A stretch of DNA of 64,000 nt from Streptomyces althioticus (GTDB taxonomy: Bacteria; Actinomycetota; Actinomycetes; Streptomycetales; Streptomycetaceae), in assembly GCA_014649355.1 (NCBI GenBank), contig BMSW01000004.1:326608-390607 (forward strand), in the 5' to 3' direction. The translations under genes were made by a program, and so were the position numbers. Under the pieces are notes generated by a model. It ran no database searches. It worked only from the letters and a program-made list of their open reading frames with translations, and was not told the origin of the DNA. Shown in pieces: positions 26,807 to 36,824 of the stretch (its first letter is position 1; every line of letters starts with the position of its first letter).

Positions 26807-27256
26807 CGCCTGCGTAGGCCTGCGGCGCATTCACCTGTCCGGTGGGGGTTGATGTAGCGCCCACGGTGGGGTGAGTGGTGCGGGGCCGCGGTGGGGGTGG
26901 TCGTCCTCGGTCTGGCGCGATGGGGGCGTTGACAACAGGGAGGGCGCGGACGCGCCAGCCGCTGCGGGCGCCCACCCCCACCCCGTCCCCTCCCCGCCGA
27001 GGGCGGCTATCCGACACCCTTGGGCGGGCGGCGGCCGTAACCCTCGCCAACCGGTGGGCGGGCGGCGGCCGCAACTGTCGCCAACTGCGGGCATGCGTGC
27101 CGCCTGGGGCGGCACGGGTGGGCGCGGCGGCACCTCGTTGGCGCCGAGGTGCGCCGACACCCCCCGGCCCGCACCAACGCGGTGGCCTGCCTACGCACAC
27201 GGGGTGTGCGACCCCCGTACGTGAGGGTGCACACCCCGTGTGAAGGGGGACGGGCG
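26807..27256. other. 450-base non-coding region between convergent genes
   Basis: I found no gene here. It holds near-identical direct repeats (GGCGGGCGGCGGCCG followed by T/C-AAC and CGCCAAC) at about 27023-27052 and 27058-27087, and, at its right end, the long hairpin listed next. This is unusually long for a convergent gap in this window. Confidence 0.6.
27197..27241. terminator. Long hairpin between convergent genes
   Basis: ACACGGGGTGTGC at 27197-27209 and its exact complement at 27229-27241 form a 13-base stem. Inside, ACCC and GGGT can extend it. It serves convergent genes on both sides and is symmetric, so it probably terminates in both directions. Confidence 0.65.
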
Positions 27257-27571
27257 TCAGGGAGACGACGTGTTCTCGTCGTCAGGGACCGCCGGCGGGG
27301 GCGGGGTCGGGCGGAGCCAGAGCCAGAGGAGGAAGAGGAGGCCGAGGATCAGCATCCCCAACCCCGTCCACAGGTTGATGTTGACCCCCTCCGCCTTCTC
27401 GATGTCGGCATCCGACGCGGTGAACCCGGCGATCATCACGATCACCCCGTACACGACGAACAACCCACCGATGATCCGCCGGATGTCGAACAACCGCGCG
27501 GCCGTGGCGGACTTGGTCTCCAGCTCGGTGATCTCCTTCTGGAGATCGTCCTCGGAGTAGTGATCGGACAT
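27257..27571 (-). CDS. Small two-helix membrane protein
   Basis: A 104-residue protein. The acidic N-terminal part (HYSEDDLQKEITELETK) is probably a short coiled coil in the cytoplasm. Two membrane helices follow (IIGGLFVVYGVIVMIAGFTA and LWTGLGMLILGLLFLLWLW), then a proline-rich tail. I do not recognise a named family with a known role. It begins 21 bases after the stop of the symporter gene on the same strand, so it is probably co-transcribed and may be an accessory of that transporter. It is nevertheless found as a separate small gene, and no sequence evidence ties it to transport. Confidence 0.75.
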   Translation of the reverse strand: MSDHYSEDDLQKEITELETKSATAARLFDIRRIIGGLFVVYGVIVMIAGFTASDADIEKAEGVNINLWTGLGMLILGLLFLLWLWLRPTPPPPAVPDDENTSSP

Positions 27572-27592
27572 GCTCTCTCAATCCTCCCGCGG

Positions 27593-29272
27593 TCAGAACG
27601 AGAACGGGATGTAGCAGGCGGCAGCCAGAATCACCGCGCCCCAGCCCAGCAGCGCCGGCTTGCGGTACCACGCGTCGTCGCCCTGCGCGGGCGGCTCCGC
27701 CATGCCGGGCGAGCGGGTGCCGTAGACCAGGCCCTGCAGCTCGGCCTGCGGCTTCGGCGCCGTGAACAGCGACACCGCGATCATCACGACCGCGCCCGCG
27801 ACGAAGCCCGCGATCGCGGAGACGAAGTTGGCGCCCTGGTCGGAGGGGATGTCGATGATGCCCTGCTTGTAGATCCAGAAGTAGTTCACCATCGCGGCGG
27901 TGGTGCCCGCGATCAGGCCCCAGAAGCCGGACTTCATGGACGCCCGCTTCCAGAACATGCCGATGATGAAGACGACGAACATCGGCACGTTGAAGAAGGA
28001 GAACAGCGTCTGGAGGTAGGCCATGATGTTGGAGAACGAGCTGGCCAGGAACGCCGTCCCGATGGACGCGAGCACGCCGACCGCGGTGACCAGGCGGCCG
28101 AAGCGGACGTAGTAGGAGTCCTCGCGGCCCTTCACCACGTACTTCTGCCAGATGTCGGCAGTGAAGACGGTGTTGAAGGAGGAGACGTTCGCCGCCATGC
28201 CCGCCATGAACGCGGCGAGCAGACCGGTCACGGCGATGCCGAGCACACCGTTGGGCAGCAGCTGCTGCATCAGGTACGGGATGGCGTCGTTGTACTGCAG
28301 GTCCGAGCCGGCGGTGCCGATCTTGGGGACCAGTACGGCGGCGACCAGGCCGGGGATCATCACCAGGAAGACGATGAAGATCTTCGGGAACGCGGCGATC
28401 AGCGGGGTGCGCTGGGCCGCGGAGAGGTTCTTCGCGGACAGCGCGCGCTGCACCTCGGCGAAGTTGGTCGTCCAGTAGCCGAAGGACAGGACGAAGCCGA
28501 GGCCGAGGACGATGGTCAGCCAGTTGGCGCCGAGCGGGTTGTCGCTGCCGATGCCGGTGCCGCCCCACGCGGTCATGAAGTTGTCGCCGTGGGCCGAGGT
28601 GAGCTTGTCGGACAGGCCGTTCCAGCCGCCGACGCTCTTCAGGCCGAGCACGGTGATCGGGATGAGCGCGGCGAGGATGACGAAGAACTGCAGGACCTCG
28701 TTGTAGATCGCCGAGGACAGGCCGCCCAGGGTGATGTAGCCCAGGACGAACGCTCCGGCGACGACGATGGCCACCCACTGCGGCCAGCCGAGCAGCGCCT
28801 CGACGACGATCGCCAGGGCGTAGAGGTTGACGCCCGCGATGAGGATGGCGGCCGCCGCGAAGAGGATCGAGCTCAGCAGGTGCGCCGCCTTGTCGAAGCG
28901 CAGCAGCAGGAACTCGGGGACCGAGCGGACCTTGGAGCCGTAGTAGAACGGCATCATCACGAGGCCCAGGAACACCATCGCGGGGATGGCGCCGATCCAG
29001 TACCAGTGCGTGGTGTAGACGCCGTACTGGGCGCTGTTCGCGGCCATGCCGAGGATCTCGGTGGCGCCGAGGTTGGCCGCGATGAACGCGAGTCCGGTGA
29101 CCCAGGCGGGCAGCGAGCGGCCGGACAGGAAGAAGTCCAGGCTCGTCTTGACCGACCGGCGGGCGGCGAAGCCGATGCCCAGCACGACGAGGAAGTAGAT
29201 CCCGAGGATCGTGTAGTCCAGCCAGTTGGTGGGGAGCCGAAGCCCCGCGGCCAGGTATGTGGGGGTATGCAT
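27593..29272 (-). CDS. Sodium:solute symporter (SSS family), probably for galactose
   Basis: A 559-residue transporter with about 13-14 helices. The first is LDYTILGIYFLVVLGIGF, followed by FFLSGRSLPAWVTGLAFIAANLGATEI, the SSS signature found in vSGLT-like sugar symporters. A sodium-motive uptake of sugar is expected. Its gene is divergent from galT-galE-galK and shares their operator-rich intergenic region, so galactose is the likely substrate (inference from context). I chose the ATG at 29272; a GTG two codons upstream is also possible. The small membrane-protein gene follows 21 bases downstream. Confidence 0.9.
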   Translation of the reverse strand: MHTPTYLAAGLRLPTNWLDYTILGIYFLVVLGIGFAARRSVKTSLDFFLSGRSLPAWVTGLAFIAANLGATEILGMAANSAQYGVYTTHWYWIGAIPAMVFLGLVMMPFYYGSKVRSVPEFLLLRFDKAAHLLSSILFAAAAILIAGVNLYALAIVVEALLGWPQWVAIVVAGAFVLGYITLGGLSSAIYNEVLQFFVILAALIPITVLGLKSVGGWNGLSDKLTSAHGDNFMTAWGGTGIGSDNPLGANWLTIVLGLGFVLSFGYWTTNFAEVQRALSAKNLSAAQRTPLIAAFPKIFIVFLVMIPGLVAAVLVPKIGTAGSDLQYNDAIPYLMQQLLPNGVLGIAVTGLLAAFMAGMAANVSSFNTVFTADIWQKYVVKGREDSYYVRFGRLVTAVGVLASIGTAFLASSFSNIMAYLQTLFSFFNVPMFVVFIIGMFWKRASMKSGFWGLIAGTTAAMVNYFWIYKQGIIDIPSDQGANFVSAIAGFVAGAVVMIAVSLFTAPKPQAELQGLVYGTRSPGMAEPPAQGDDAWYRKPALLGWGAVILAAACYIPFSF

Positions 29273-29321
29273 ACGCACTCGCTTCGTTCGCGAACTGATC
29301 CGACGCGGAATCTACGCCTCC

Positions 29322-29340
29322 GTGTTCAATAATTGAACAC
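29322..29340. promoter_or_regulatory. 19-base palindromic operator candidate in the gal intergenic region
   Basis: GTGTTCAAT-A-ATTGAACAC is a perfect inverted repeat with 9-base arms and a 1-base centre. It lies 50 bases before the symporter start and 109 before galT, in an AT-rich patch unusual for this genome. A repressor site is likely; the protein is unknown. Confidence 0.6.
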
Positions 29341-29356
29341 GTTCCTACATGTTCTT

Positions 29357-29420
29357 TGTTTGATTGTGATGAGAGCCGTGGGGTGGTGGGTTGTGATGTG
29401 TTATGTTCGATTGTGTTGAG
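29357..29420 (+). promoter_or_regulatory. galT promoter region with repeated TTGTGAT-type motifs
   Basis: TGTTTGATTGTGATGAG (29357-29373) and TGTTCGATTGTGTTGAG (29404-29420) agree at 15 of 17 positions, with a third TTGTGAT at 29391. They lie 30-90 bases before galT. I recall the Streptomyces galP1 operator being described as repeats of a TGTGAT-like hexamer, which this matches. Confidence 0.6.
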
Positions 29421-29448
29421 TGACGGGCGGGTGCAGAGGAGTGCCACA

Positions 29449-30510
29449 GTGAAGAAGACCTCGACCCGGCTGGCCGACGGCCGTGAGCTCATCTACTACG
29501 ACCTCGCCGACGACACCGTGCGCGACGCGGTCGACCGCCGTCCGCTGGACGCCACCGTGACCACGTCCGAGATCCGCCGCGACGAGCTCCTGGGCGACTC
29601 CGTCGCCATCGCCTCGCACCGGCAGGGCCGTACGTATCACCCGCCGGCCGACGAGTGCCCGCTGTGCCCGTCGGAGGGCGACCGGCTGAGCGAGATCCCC
29701 GACTCCTCGTACGACGTGGTGGTCTTCGAGAACCGCTTCCCCTCGCTCGCCGGGGACTCCGGTCGCTGCGAGGTCGTCTGCTTCACCTCCGACCACCACG
29801 CCTCCTTCGCCTCGCTGGGCGAACGACAGGCGCGGCTGGTGCTGGACGCCTGGACGGACCGCACGTCCGAGCTGTCGCATCTGCCCTCCGTTGAACAGGT
29901 GTTCTGCTTCGAGAACCGGGGCGCCGAGATCGGGGTCACCCTCCAGCACCCCCACGGGCAGATCTACGCCTACCCCTTCACCACTCCCCGCACCGCCCTG
30001 ATGCTGCGCCAGGTGGCGGCACACAAGGAGGCGACGGGCGGGGAGAACCTGTTCGACGCCGTGGTCGAGCGGGAACGCGCCGGCGAGCGGGTCGTCCTGG
30101 AGGGTGAACACTGGGTGGCGTTCGTGCCGTACGCGGCGCACTGGCCCTACGAGGTCCACCTGTACCCCAAGCGCAGGGTGCCCGACCTGCTGGGACTCGA
30201 CGAGGCGGCGCGCGCGGAGTTCCCCCGGGTGTACCTGGAACTGTTGCGGCGCTTCGACCGGATCTTCGGGGAGAACGAGCCGCCCACGCCGTACATCGCC
30301 GCCTGGCACCAGGCGCCGTTCGGCCCGCTGGACGACTTCGACGGCGTGACACGCGACGACTTCGCGCTGCACCTGGAGCTTTTCACCATCCGCCGTACGT
30401 CCGGCAAGCTTAAGTTCCTCGCGGGCTCCGAGTCCGGCATGAACGTGTTCATCAACGACGTGCCGCCGGAGCGCGCGGCCGAGCGACTGCGAGAGGTAGC
30501 GAGTTCATGA
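29449..30510 (+). CDS. galT: Galactose-1-phosphate uridylyltransferase
   Basis: A 353-residue Leloir enzyme that swaps UMP between UDP-glucose and galactose-1-phosphate. The active-site motif HPHGQ, with the nucleotidylated His, is in [13 protein letters not shown]. Zinc-site cysteines are in DECPLCPS, near the N-terminus as usual. The C-terminal domain shows AAWHQAPFG, whose His belongs to the second metal site. I chose the GTG at 29449 with GAGGAG upstream; the open frame continues into the operator region. First gene of galT-galE-galK; its stop overlaps the galE ATG by 4 bases. Confidence 0.96.
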   Translation: MKKTSTRLADGRELIYYDLADDTVRDAVDRRPLDATVTTSEIRRDELLGDSVAIASHRQGRTYHPPADECPLCPSEGDRLSEIPDSSYDVVVFENRFPSLAGDSGRCEVVCFTSDHHASFASLGERQARLVLDAWTDRTSELSHLPSVEQVFCFENRGAEIGVTLQHPHGQIYAYPFTTPRTALMLRQVAAHKEATGGENLFDAVVERERAGERVVLEGEHWVAFVPYAAHWPYEVHLYPKRRVPDLLGLDEAARAEFPRVYLELLRRFDRIFGENEPPTPYIAAWHQAPFGPLDDFDGVTRDDFALHLELFTIRRTSGKLKFLAGSESGMNVFINDVPPERAAERLREVASS

Positions 30511-31472
30511 GCAGCGGGAAGTACCTGGTCACCGGGGGCGCGGGGTACGTAGGCAGCGTCGTCGCCCAGCATCTGGTCGAGGCCGGTCACGAGGTCGTCG
30601 TGCTCGACAACCTCTCCACCGGCTTCCGCGAGGGCGTTCCCGCGGGCGCCACGTTCGTCGAGGGCGACATCCGCGACGCCGCCAAGTGGCTGGACCCCTC
30701 GTTCGACGGCGTGCTGCACTTCGCCGCCTTCTCCCAGGTCGGCGAGTCCGTGCAGAAGCCGGAGAAGTACTGGGACAACAACGTCGGCGGCACCATGGCG
30801 CTGCTCGCCGCCATGCGCGAGGCCGGAGTGCGCCGCCTGGTGTTCTCCTCCACGGCGGCCACCTACGGCGAGCCCGAGCAGGTCCCGATCCAGGAGACCG
30901 CCCCCACCCGCCCGACCAGCCCCTACGGCGCCTCCAAGCTCGCCGTCGACCACATGATCACCGGCGAGGCGCAGGCGCACGGGCTCGGCGCGGTCTCCCT
31001 GCGCTACTTCAACGTCGCCGGCGCCTACGGCGCGTACGGCGAGCGCCACGACCCCGAGTCGCATCTCATCCCGTTGGTGCTCCAGGTCGCCCAGGGCCGG
31101 CGCGAGGCGATCTCCGTCTACGGTGACGACTACCCGACGCCCGACGGCACCTGCGTCCGCGACTACATCCACGTCGCCGACCTGGCCGAGGCGCACCTGC
31201 TCGCGCTGAAGGCGGCCACGCCCGGCGAGCACCTGATCTGCAACCTCGGCAACGGCAACGGCTTCTCGGTCCGGGAGGTGATCGAGACCGTCCGCAAGGT
31301 CACCGGGCACCCCATCCCCGAGGTCGTCGCACCGCGCCGGGGCGGCGACCCCGCGGTCCTGGTGGCGTCCGCCGCGACGGCCCGCGGGAAGCTCGGCTGG
31401 AACCCGTCACGCGCGGACCTCGAGGGGATCGTCGCGGACGCGTGGGAGTTCGCGCAGCAGCGCGGCAACTAA
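30507..31472 (+). CDS. galE: UDP-glucose 4-epimerase
   Basis: A 321-residue short-chain dehydrogenase/epimerase that interconverts UDP-galactose and UDP-glucose. NAD binding: [14 protein letters not shown] at the N-terminus. Catalytic residues are the Ser of FSSTAATYG and YxxxK as YGASK. Substrate-binding [13 protein letters not shown] is clear. The ATG overlaps the galT stop (ATGA), so translation is coupled. UDP-galactose made here also feeds wall glycans. Confidence 0.96.
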   Translation: MSSGKYLVTGGAGYVGSVVAQHLVEAGHEVVVLDNLSTGFREGVPAGATFVEGDIRDAAKWLDPSFDGVLHFAAFSQVGESVQKPEKYWDNNVGGTMALLAAMREAGVRRLVFSSTAATYGEPEQVPIQETAPTRPTSPYGASKLAVDHMITGEAQAHGLGAVSLRYFNVAGAYGAYGERHDPESHLIPLVLQVAQGRREAISVYGDDYPTPDGTCVRDYIHVADLAEAHLLALKAATPGEHLICNLGNGNGFSVREVIETVRKVTGHPIPEVVAPRRGGDPAVLVASAATARGKLGWNPSRADLEGIVADAWEFAQQRGN

Positions 31473-31501
31473 AAGGCAACGAAGGGTCAGGGGTCCAGGG
31501 C

Positions 31502-32674
<1,173 letters not shown>

Positions 32675-32693
32675 TCACGCGGTCGCCTCTGTG

Positions 32694-32725
32694 TGCCCCC
32701 ACCCGGACGTCACCGGGCGGGGGCA
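32694..32725 (+). terminator. Terminator after galK
   Basis: TGCCCCC-A-CCCGG and CCGGG-C-GGGGGCA pair around a 6-base loop with one mismatch, 20 bases beyond the galK stop. Confidence 0.7.
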
Positions 32726-32838
32726 TCGCCCGGTTGCGGCGCACGTCGGCTGGATCGCCACCTTCCGTGTGTGAATGAATGCGGAACGTCGCTATCCGTT
32801 CACTGCTTCTCGTGGGGCCTCGACGAAAGGGCACAGCC

Positions 32839-33888
32839 ATGTCTTCGGCCATGCGCAGGACGGCGAGAACCCCGGCCCTACGGCGCACGGCCGCCGCAGC
32901 CGTCGCGTTGGGCGCCTGCCTGACGCTCGCCGCTCCGGCACCGGGCGCCGGAGCGGCGCCCGCCGGCCCCGTGCCCGCCGTCTTCTTCGGCGACTCCTAC
33001 GCCGCCAACTACGGCATCGCGCCCCTCGACCGCGAGACCGTTCCCGACGCCCTCTGCCTCCGGTCGACGGAGAACTTTCCCGCCGTCGCCACCCGGCGCC
33101 TCGCGGACCAGGGCGTCACGCTCCGCGTCCAGGCGGACGTTTCCTGCTCAGGGGCCCGCGTCCACCACTTCTGGGAGAAGCAGGAGCTGCCCTTGGCCGG
33201 CGGGGAGGTTCCGCCGCAGAACCAGGCGCTCACGCACGACACCCTGCTGGCCGTGGGCAGCACGGGCGGCAACACGCTGGGCTTCCACGACATCCTGAAG
33301 CAGTGTTCCGCCGCGCTCCGGGGGCAGTCGGTGCTGCCGGGAAAGCCGGTGGCCGAGGGCGAACCGGCCGCCAGGTGCGCCGAGTTCTTCGAGGCCGGCG
33401 ACGGGAGGCGGTGGCTGGACGACCGGTTCGCGCGGGTCGCGTCCGACCTGGAGCGGATGCTCGAGAACATCCGGCACCTCTCCCCCGGGGCGAAGACCGT
33501 CCTCGTCGGCTATCCCAGACTCGTGCCCGAGAACACCGCCAAGTGCCTGACCCCCGCACCGGGCCAGACCCACCTGCCGCTCGCCGACATCCCCCAGGAC
33601 GCCATGCCGGTCCTGGACCGGATCCAGAAGCGCCTGGACGACGTGATGAGGAAGGCCGCGGCGGGTGGGGGCGCCGACTTCGTCGACCTCTACGCCCGGA
33701 CCGGCGGCAACACCGCCTGCGACGGCGCCGACCGGGCCATCGGCGGCCTCCTGGAAACCTCCTCCTCCACACTGCCCTGGTACGCACACCCCAACGAGAA
33801 GGGCCGCGACATCCAGGCCGGGACGGCCGCCGAAAGGATCACGGAGATCCTCGGCAGGGTCGAGACGGGTGTGGGCCGCCCCACCTGA
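32839..33888 (+). CDS. Secreted SGNH/GDSL esterase-lipase
   Basis: A 349-residue secreted hydrolase. An N-terminal signal peptide (basic MRRTARTPALRR then AAAAVALGACLTLAAPA) is followed by the mature domain. Block I with nucleophile Ser is FFGDSYAANYG, and block III is near GGNTLGF. The late catalytic His is in WYAHPNEKG. Six or more Cys (VSCSG, KQCSA, ARCAEF, KCLTP, TACDG) suggest disulphides, as in Streptomyces SGNH lipases with three disulphides. I chose the ATG at 32839 with GAAAGG upstream. It probably hydrolyses extracellular lipids or esters. Stands alone after galK. Confidence 0.88.
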   Translation: MSSAMRRTARTPALRRTAAAAVALGACLTLAAPAPGAGAAPAGPVPAVFFGDSYAANYGIAPLDRETVPDALCLRSTENFPAVATRRLADQGVTLRVQADVSCSGARVHHFWEKQELPLAGGEVPPQNQALTHDTLLAVGSTGGNTLGFHDILKQCSAALRGQSVLPGKPVAEGEPAARCAEFFEAGDGRRWLDDRFARVASDLERMLENIRHLSPGAKTVLVGYPRLVPENTAKCLTPAPGQTHLPLADIPQDAMPVLDRIQKRLDDVMRKAAAGGGADFVDLYARTGGNTACDGADRAIGGLLETSSSTLPWYAHPNEKGRDIQAGTAAERITEILGRVETGVGRPT

Positions 33889-33905
33889 CGACGCACCCCC
33901 GGTGA

Positions 33906-34349
33906 TCAGCCCAGCCGCTTCGTCAGCGTGTACTCCGTGACCCCCGGTGGATAGTCGGGGATCACGCAGACCACCTCGTAGCCGTGCTTCCGGTAGAAGT
34001 CCGGGGCCTGGAAGTCCCAGGTCTCCACGCGGGCGTGGGTGCAGGCGCGTTCGGTGGTGGCGAGGCGTTCCGCCTCGGTCAGGAGCGTGGAGCCGAGGCC
34101 CGTGTCGCGGTGGGCCGCGTCGACCCAGAGGTAGGTCACGTGGAGCCATGTCGTCCAGGTGTGGCCGACCAGGCCGCCCGCGAGCCGGCCGTTCGCGTCC
34201 GACACCCACACGTGCAAAGGGGATTCGCGCTCGGCGGGGGTTCCACGCAGGGCACGCAGGACCGGGGAGGCCGCCGTGTTGGCGTCCCGGAGCCGCCTGT
34301 GGAGCAGATCGCGTCGGGCCTTGTCGACTTCTGTCTCAAGACGAAACAT
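33906..34349 (-). CDS. GNAT-family N-acetyltransferase
   Basis: A 147-residue GNAT protein. The acetyl-CoA-binding motif A is AAHRDTGLGSTLLTEAE (R/Q-x-x-G-x-G/A form). Beta4 and beta5 are HVTYLWVDAA and HARVETWDFQ, and motif B is APDFYRKHGYEV. I chose the ATG at 34349; in-frame starts at 34361 and 34388 are possible, and none has a strong ribosome site. The substrate is unknown. Convergent with the SGNH gene, 17 bases apart. Confidence 0.85.
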   Translation of the reverse strand: MFRLETEVDKARRDLLHRRLRDANTAASPVLRALRGTPAERESPLHVWVSDANGRLAGGLVGHTWTTWLHVTYLWVDAAHRDTGLGSTLLTEAERLATTERACTHARVETWDFQAPDFYRKHGYEVVCVIPDYPPGVTEYTLTKRLG

Positions 34350-34653
34350 GCGGCACACCATAAACGCGTAAGGCCGCAAGTTCTGCAAATCAGCTTCCGC
34401 TCCGGGCCCCCGCCCGTACTCTGATGAACAGCGCCGGTGGGGGCCGGCGTGCGTTCAGGGGGCGAGACAGCCGGGCACGGCGTCCGGGGCGGGGGTGGCG
34501 GTCGACGCGCGGCGGTGGCTGTGCGGACGACGCCGTCCCGTCCCGAGTCCGGCGAGAAGAGCCACGGGGATTCAGTGCCGTGTCCGCGCCGGTGTCGTCC
34601 ACCGGCGACGGGGTAGTCCCCTGCTCTGGGAAGAGCGTGGGGAAGGGGGTTAC
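34350..34653. other. 304-base intergenic region between GNAT and response-regulator genes
   Basis: Divergent promoter region. A TACTCT hexamer near 34417 could be a -10 box for the plus strand. I see no repeats, hairpins or credible gene otherwise. Confidence 0.4.
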
Positions 34654-35421
34654 GTGGTTCGCATTCGAGTCCTGGTCGTCGACGACCACCGCATTTTCGC
34701 CGAGTCGCTGGCCGCGGCGCTGGCCGCGGAGCCCGACGTCGACGTCTCCGCGGCGGGCAGCGGTCCGGCGGCGCTGCGGTGTCTGGAGCGGGCGGCGGCC
34801 GAGGGACGGCGGTTCGACGTCATGCTCGTCGACGCCGACCTGGGCGTCCCGGTGCCCGACGGGCGCCCGGCCGCGCCCGTGCAGGCCGTCGACGAGGACG
34901 GCGCCGTGGACGGCATCTCCCTGGTGAGCGGCGTGCGTTCGGCGCAGTCGCAGACGCGGGTCGTCGTGCTCGCCGAGAAGGACGACCCGGCCCGCGCCGC
35001 CCTCGCCCTCCAGGCGGGCGCCTCCGGCTGGGTCGCCAAGGACTGCTCGCTGAGCCGGCTGCTCACCGTCATCCGCGGCGTGCTGCGCGACGAGACCCAC
35101 CTGCCGCCCGCGCTGCTGACGGGCGTCCTGCGGGAGTTGACCGCCGCCCGGCGTCACCGCACGGAGAGCGAACGGCTCGTGGAGTCGCTCACCCCGCGCG
35201 AGCGGGAGGTGCTGCGCTGCATGGTCGCCGGCCTGGGGCGCAAGGCCGTCGCCGAGCGCCTCTACCTGTCCCCGCACACCGTGCGCACCCACATGCAGAA
35301 CGTCCTCGGCAAGCTGGGCGTGCACTCCACGCTGGCCGCCGTCGCCCTCGCGCGGCGGGCCGGGGTCGGACCGGTCGACCTATCCGGGGATGTTGTCGAA
35401 CGGGGCGGTCAACTGGCGTAG
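34654..35421 (+). CDS. LuxR/NarL-type response regulator (orphan)
   Basis: A 255-residue regulator. The receiver is canonical: acidic pair D10/D11 in VVDDHRIF, phospho-acceptor Asp60 in VMLVDADLG, and Lys129 in GASGWVAKD. It carries about 20 extra residues after Asp60 (Pro-rich, PVPDGRPAAPVQA). The C-terminal LuxR HTH runs from LTPREREVLRCMVAGLG to KLGVHSTLAA. I chose the GTG at 34654 with GGGAAGGGGG upstream. No histidine-kinase gene adjoins it. The 3' end overlaps the convergent tamR gene by 42 bases. It resembles the phospho-dead regulator at 26135 in overall plan. Confidence 0.9.
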   Translation: MVRIRVLVVDDHRIFAESLAAALAAEPDVDVSAAGSGPAALRCLERAAAEGRRFDVMLVDADLGVPVPDGRPAAPVQAVDEDGAVDGISLVSGVRSAQSQTRVVVLAEKDDPARAALALQAGASGWVAKDCSLSRLLTVIRGVLRDETHLPPALLTGVLRELTAARRHRTESERLVESLTPREREVLRCMVAGLGRKAVAERLYLSPHTVRTHMQNVLGKLGVHSTLAAVALARRAGVGPVDLSGDVVERGGQLA

Positions 35422-35877
35422 CAGTCCGGCCAGTTCCACCCGCTGGGCGCGCGTGAGCTCGCCGAGGATCGCCCGCTCCTGGGCGAGCAGACCGGCCAGC
35501 GCCTGGTCCGCGCGGTCCTTGCCCTCGTCGGTCAGCCGCACCAGCACCCCGCGCCGGTCGCTGGGGTCCGGCAGCCGTTCCACCAGGCCCTTCTTGGCGA
35601 GCCGGTCGATGCGGTTGGTCATCGTGCCCGAGGTGACGAGCGTCTGCGTGAGGAGCTGCCCGGGGGAGAGCTGGTAGGGGGTGCCCGCGCGGCGCAGCGC
35701 GGTCAGCACGTCGAACTCCCAGGACTCCAGGCCGTGCTCCGTGAAGGCGAGGCGGCGTGCGCGGTCCAGGTGCCGGGCCAGTCTGCTGACCCGGCTGAGC
35801 ACCTCGAGCGGTTCCACGTCGAGGTCCGGGCGCTCCCGGCGCCACGCTGCGACCAGCCGATCGACCTCGTCCTCCAT
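35380..35877 (-). CDS. tamR: MarR-family regulator, TamR-like
   Basis: A 165-residue winged-helix regulator of the MarR family. The HTH and wing are visible: LSPGQLLTQTLVTSGTMTNRI, then the wing GLVERLPDPSDRRGVLVRLT. The N-terminal helix (DRLVAAWRRERPDLDVEPLEVLSR) is the extended one of the UrtR/HucR/TamR subgroup. Divergent from a trans-aconitate methyltransferase-like gene, exactly the tamR-tam arrangement described in S. coelicolor, where citrate and trans-aconitate relieve repression (from memory). I chose the ATG at 35877. Autoregulation through the operator array upstream is likely. Confidence 0.88.
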   Translation of the reverse strand: MEDEVDRLVAAWRRERPDLDVEPLEVLSRVSRLARHLDRARRLAFTEHGLESWEFDVLTALRRAGTPYQLSPGQLLTQTLVTSGTMTNRIDRLAKKGLVERLPDPSDRRGVLVRLTDEGKDRADQALAGLLAQERAILGELTRAQRVELAGLLRQLTAPFDNIPG

Positions 35878-35898
35878 AAGGATCAGTGTAGTGGTTGT

Positions 35899-35940
35899 GT
35901 CGACATGAAGTCTCTTGATGTCGAGTCTCTTGACATCGAG
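35899..35940. promoter_or_regulatory. Three-copy MarR/TamR operator array
   Basis: Three 12-base half-palindromic sites lie at an exact 15-base period: GTCGACATGAAG (35899-35910), CTTGATGTCGAG (35914-35925) and CTTGACATCGAG (35929-35940). The last two are near-identical; the first resembles their complement at 10 of 12 positions. The array sits between tamR and tam and could control both. Confidence 0.7.
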
Positions 35941-35993
35941 AGTCTTTGCCCGGCAGCCTGGAGGGCACGCCGATCCGCGATCCGGGAGGTCCC

Positions 35994-36818
35994 GTGTCCG
36001 CAGCATCCGCCCGTCCCGTCTGGGACCCCGCCCAGTACCTGCGTCACGCCGGGCACCGCACCCGGCCCTTCACCGACCTGCTCGCCCGCGTCCCCGGCCT
36101 GCCCGGCGCCCCGCCCCGCATCGCCGACCTCGGCTGCGGCGCCGGCAACGTCACCGCCCTCCTCACGGAGCGCTGGCCCGCCGCCCGCGTCACCGGCTAC
36201 GACAACTCCCCGGAGATGCTCGGCAAGGCCCGCGCCGACCACGAAGGCCCCACCGGCGGAGGCGGCCGCCTCGACTTCGCCCACGCCGACGCCGCCACCT
36301 GGACGCCCGGCGAGCGCTACGACCTGATCGTCAGCAACGCCACCCTCCAATGGGTGCCCGGGCACGTGGAACGGTTCGGCGCGTGGATCGACGGGCTCGC
36401 TCCCGGCGGGGTCCTCGCCCTCCAGGTTCCCGGCAACTTCGGCGCCCCCAGCCACACCCTGATGCGCGACCTCGCCGCCTCCCCGCGATGGCGGGACCGC
36501 CTGTCCGGGGTGCTGCGCCACGAGGACGCCGTCCTGCCGCCCGAGGGATACCTGGACCGCCTGGCCGCCCTCGGCTGCTCGGTGGACGCCTGGGAGACGA
36601 CGTACGTCCATCTGCTGACGGGGGAGGACCCCGTGCTCGACTGGGTGAAGGGCACCGGGCTGCGGCCCGTCCTCACCGCCCTCGACGACGACCCCGCGGC
36701 CCGCGAGGAGTTCCTCGCCGAGTACCGCACCGCCCTGCGCGAGGTCTACCCGGCCACCGCGCACGGCACCCCGTTCCGGTTCCGCCGCGTCTTCGCCGTC
36801 GCCGTCAAGGAGGGCTGA
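35994..36818 (+). CDS. tam: Trans-aconitate 2-methyltransferase
   Basis: A 274-residue SAM methyltransferase. It begins VWDPAQYLRHAGHRTRPFTDLLARV as in Tam. Motif I is IADLGCGAGNVTALL, and NATLQWVPGHV is the strongly conserved Tam segment. Tam methylates trans-aconitate, a spontaneous isomer of cis-aconitate that inhibits aconitase, as happens when aconitase fails in oxidative stress. I chose the GTG at 35994 with GGGAGG 4 bases upstream. The divergent tamR and shared operators imply induction by citrate-type metabolites. The VOC gene follows 6 bases later. Confidence 0.92.
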   Translation: MSAASARPVWDPAQYLRHAGHRTRPFTDLLARVPGLPGAPPRIADLGCGAGNVTALLTERWPAARVTGYDNSPEMLGKARADHEGPTGGGGRLDFAHADAATWTPGERYDLIVSNATLQWVPGHVERFGAWIDGLAPGGVLALQVPGNFGAPSHTLMRDLAASPRWRDRLSGVLRHEDAVLPPEGYLDRLAALGCSVDAWETTYVHLLTGEDPVLDWVKGTGLRPVLTALDDDPAAREEFLAEYRTALREVYPATAHGTPFRFRRVFAVAVKEG

Positions 36819-36824
36819 AAACCG

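Noticed and set aside
27149..29332. 727-residue open frame antisense to the symporter
   Set aside because: Its translation is Arg/His/Glu/Asp/Gly-rich low complexity with no recognisable domain; it mirrors the symporter frame.
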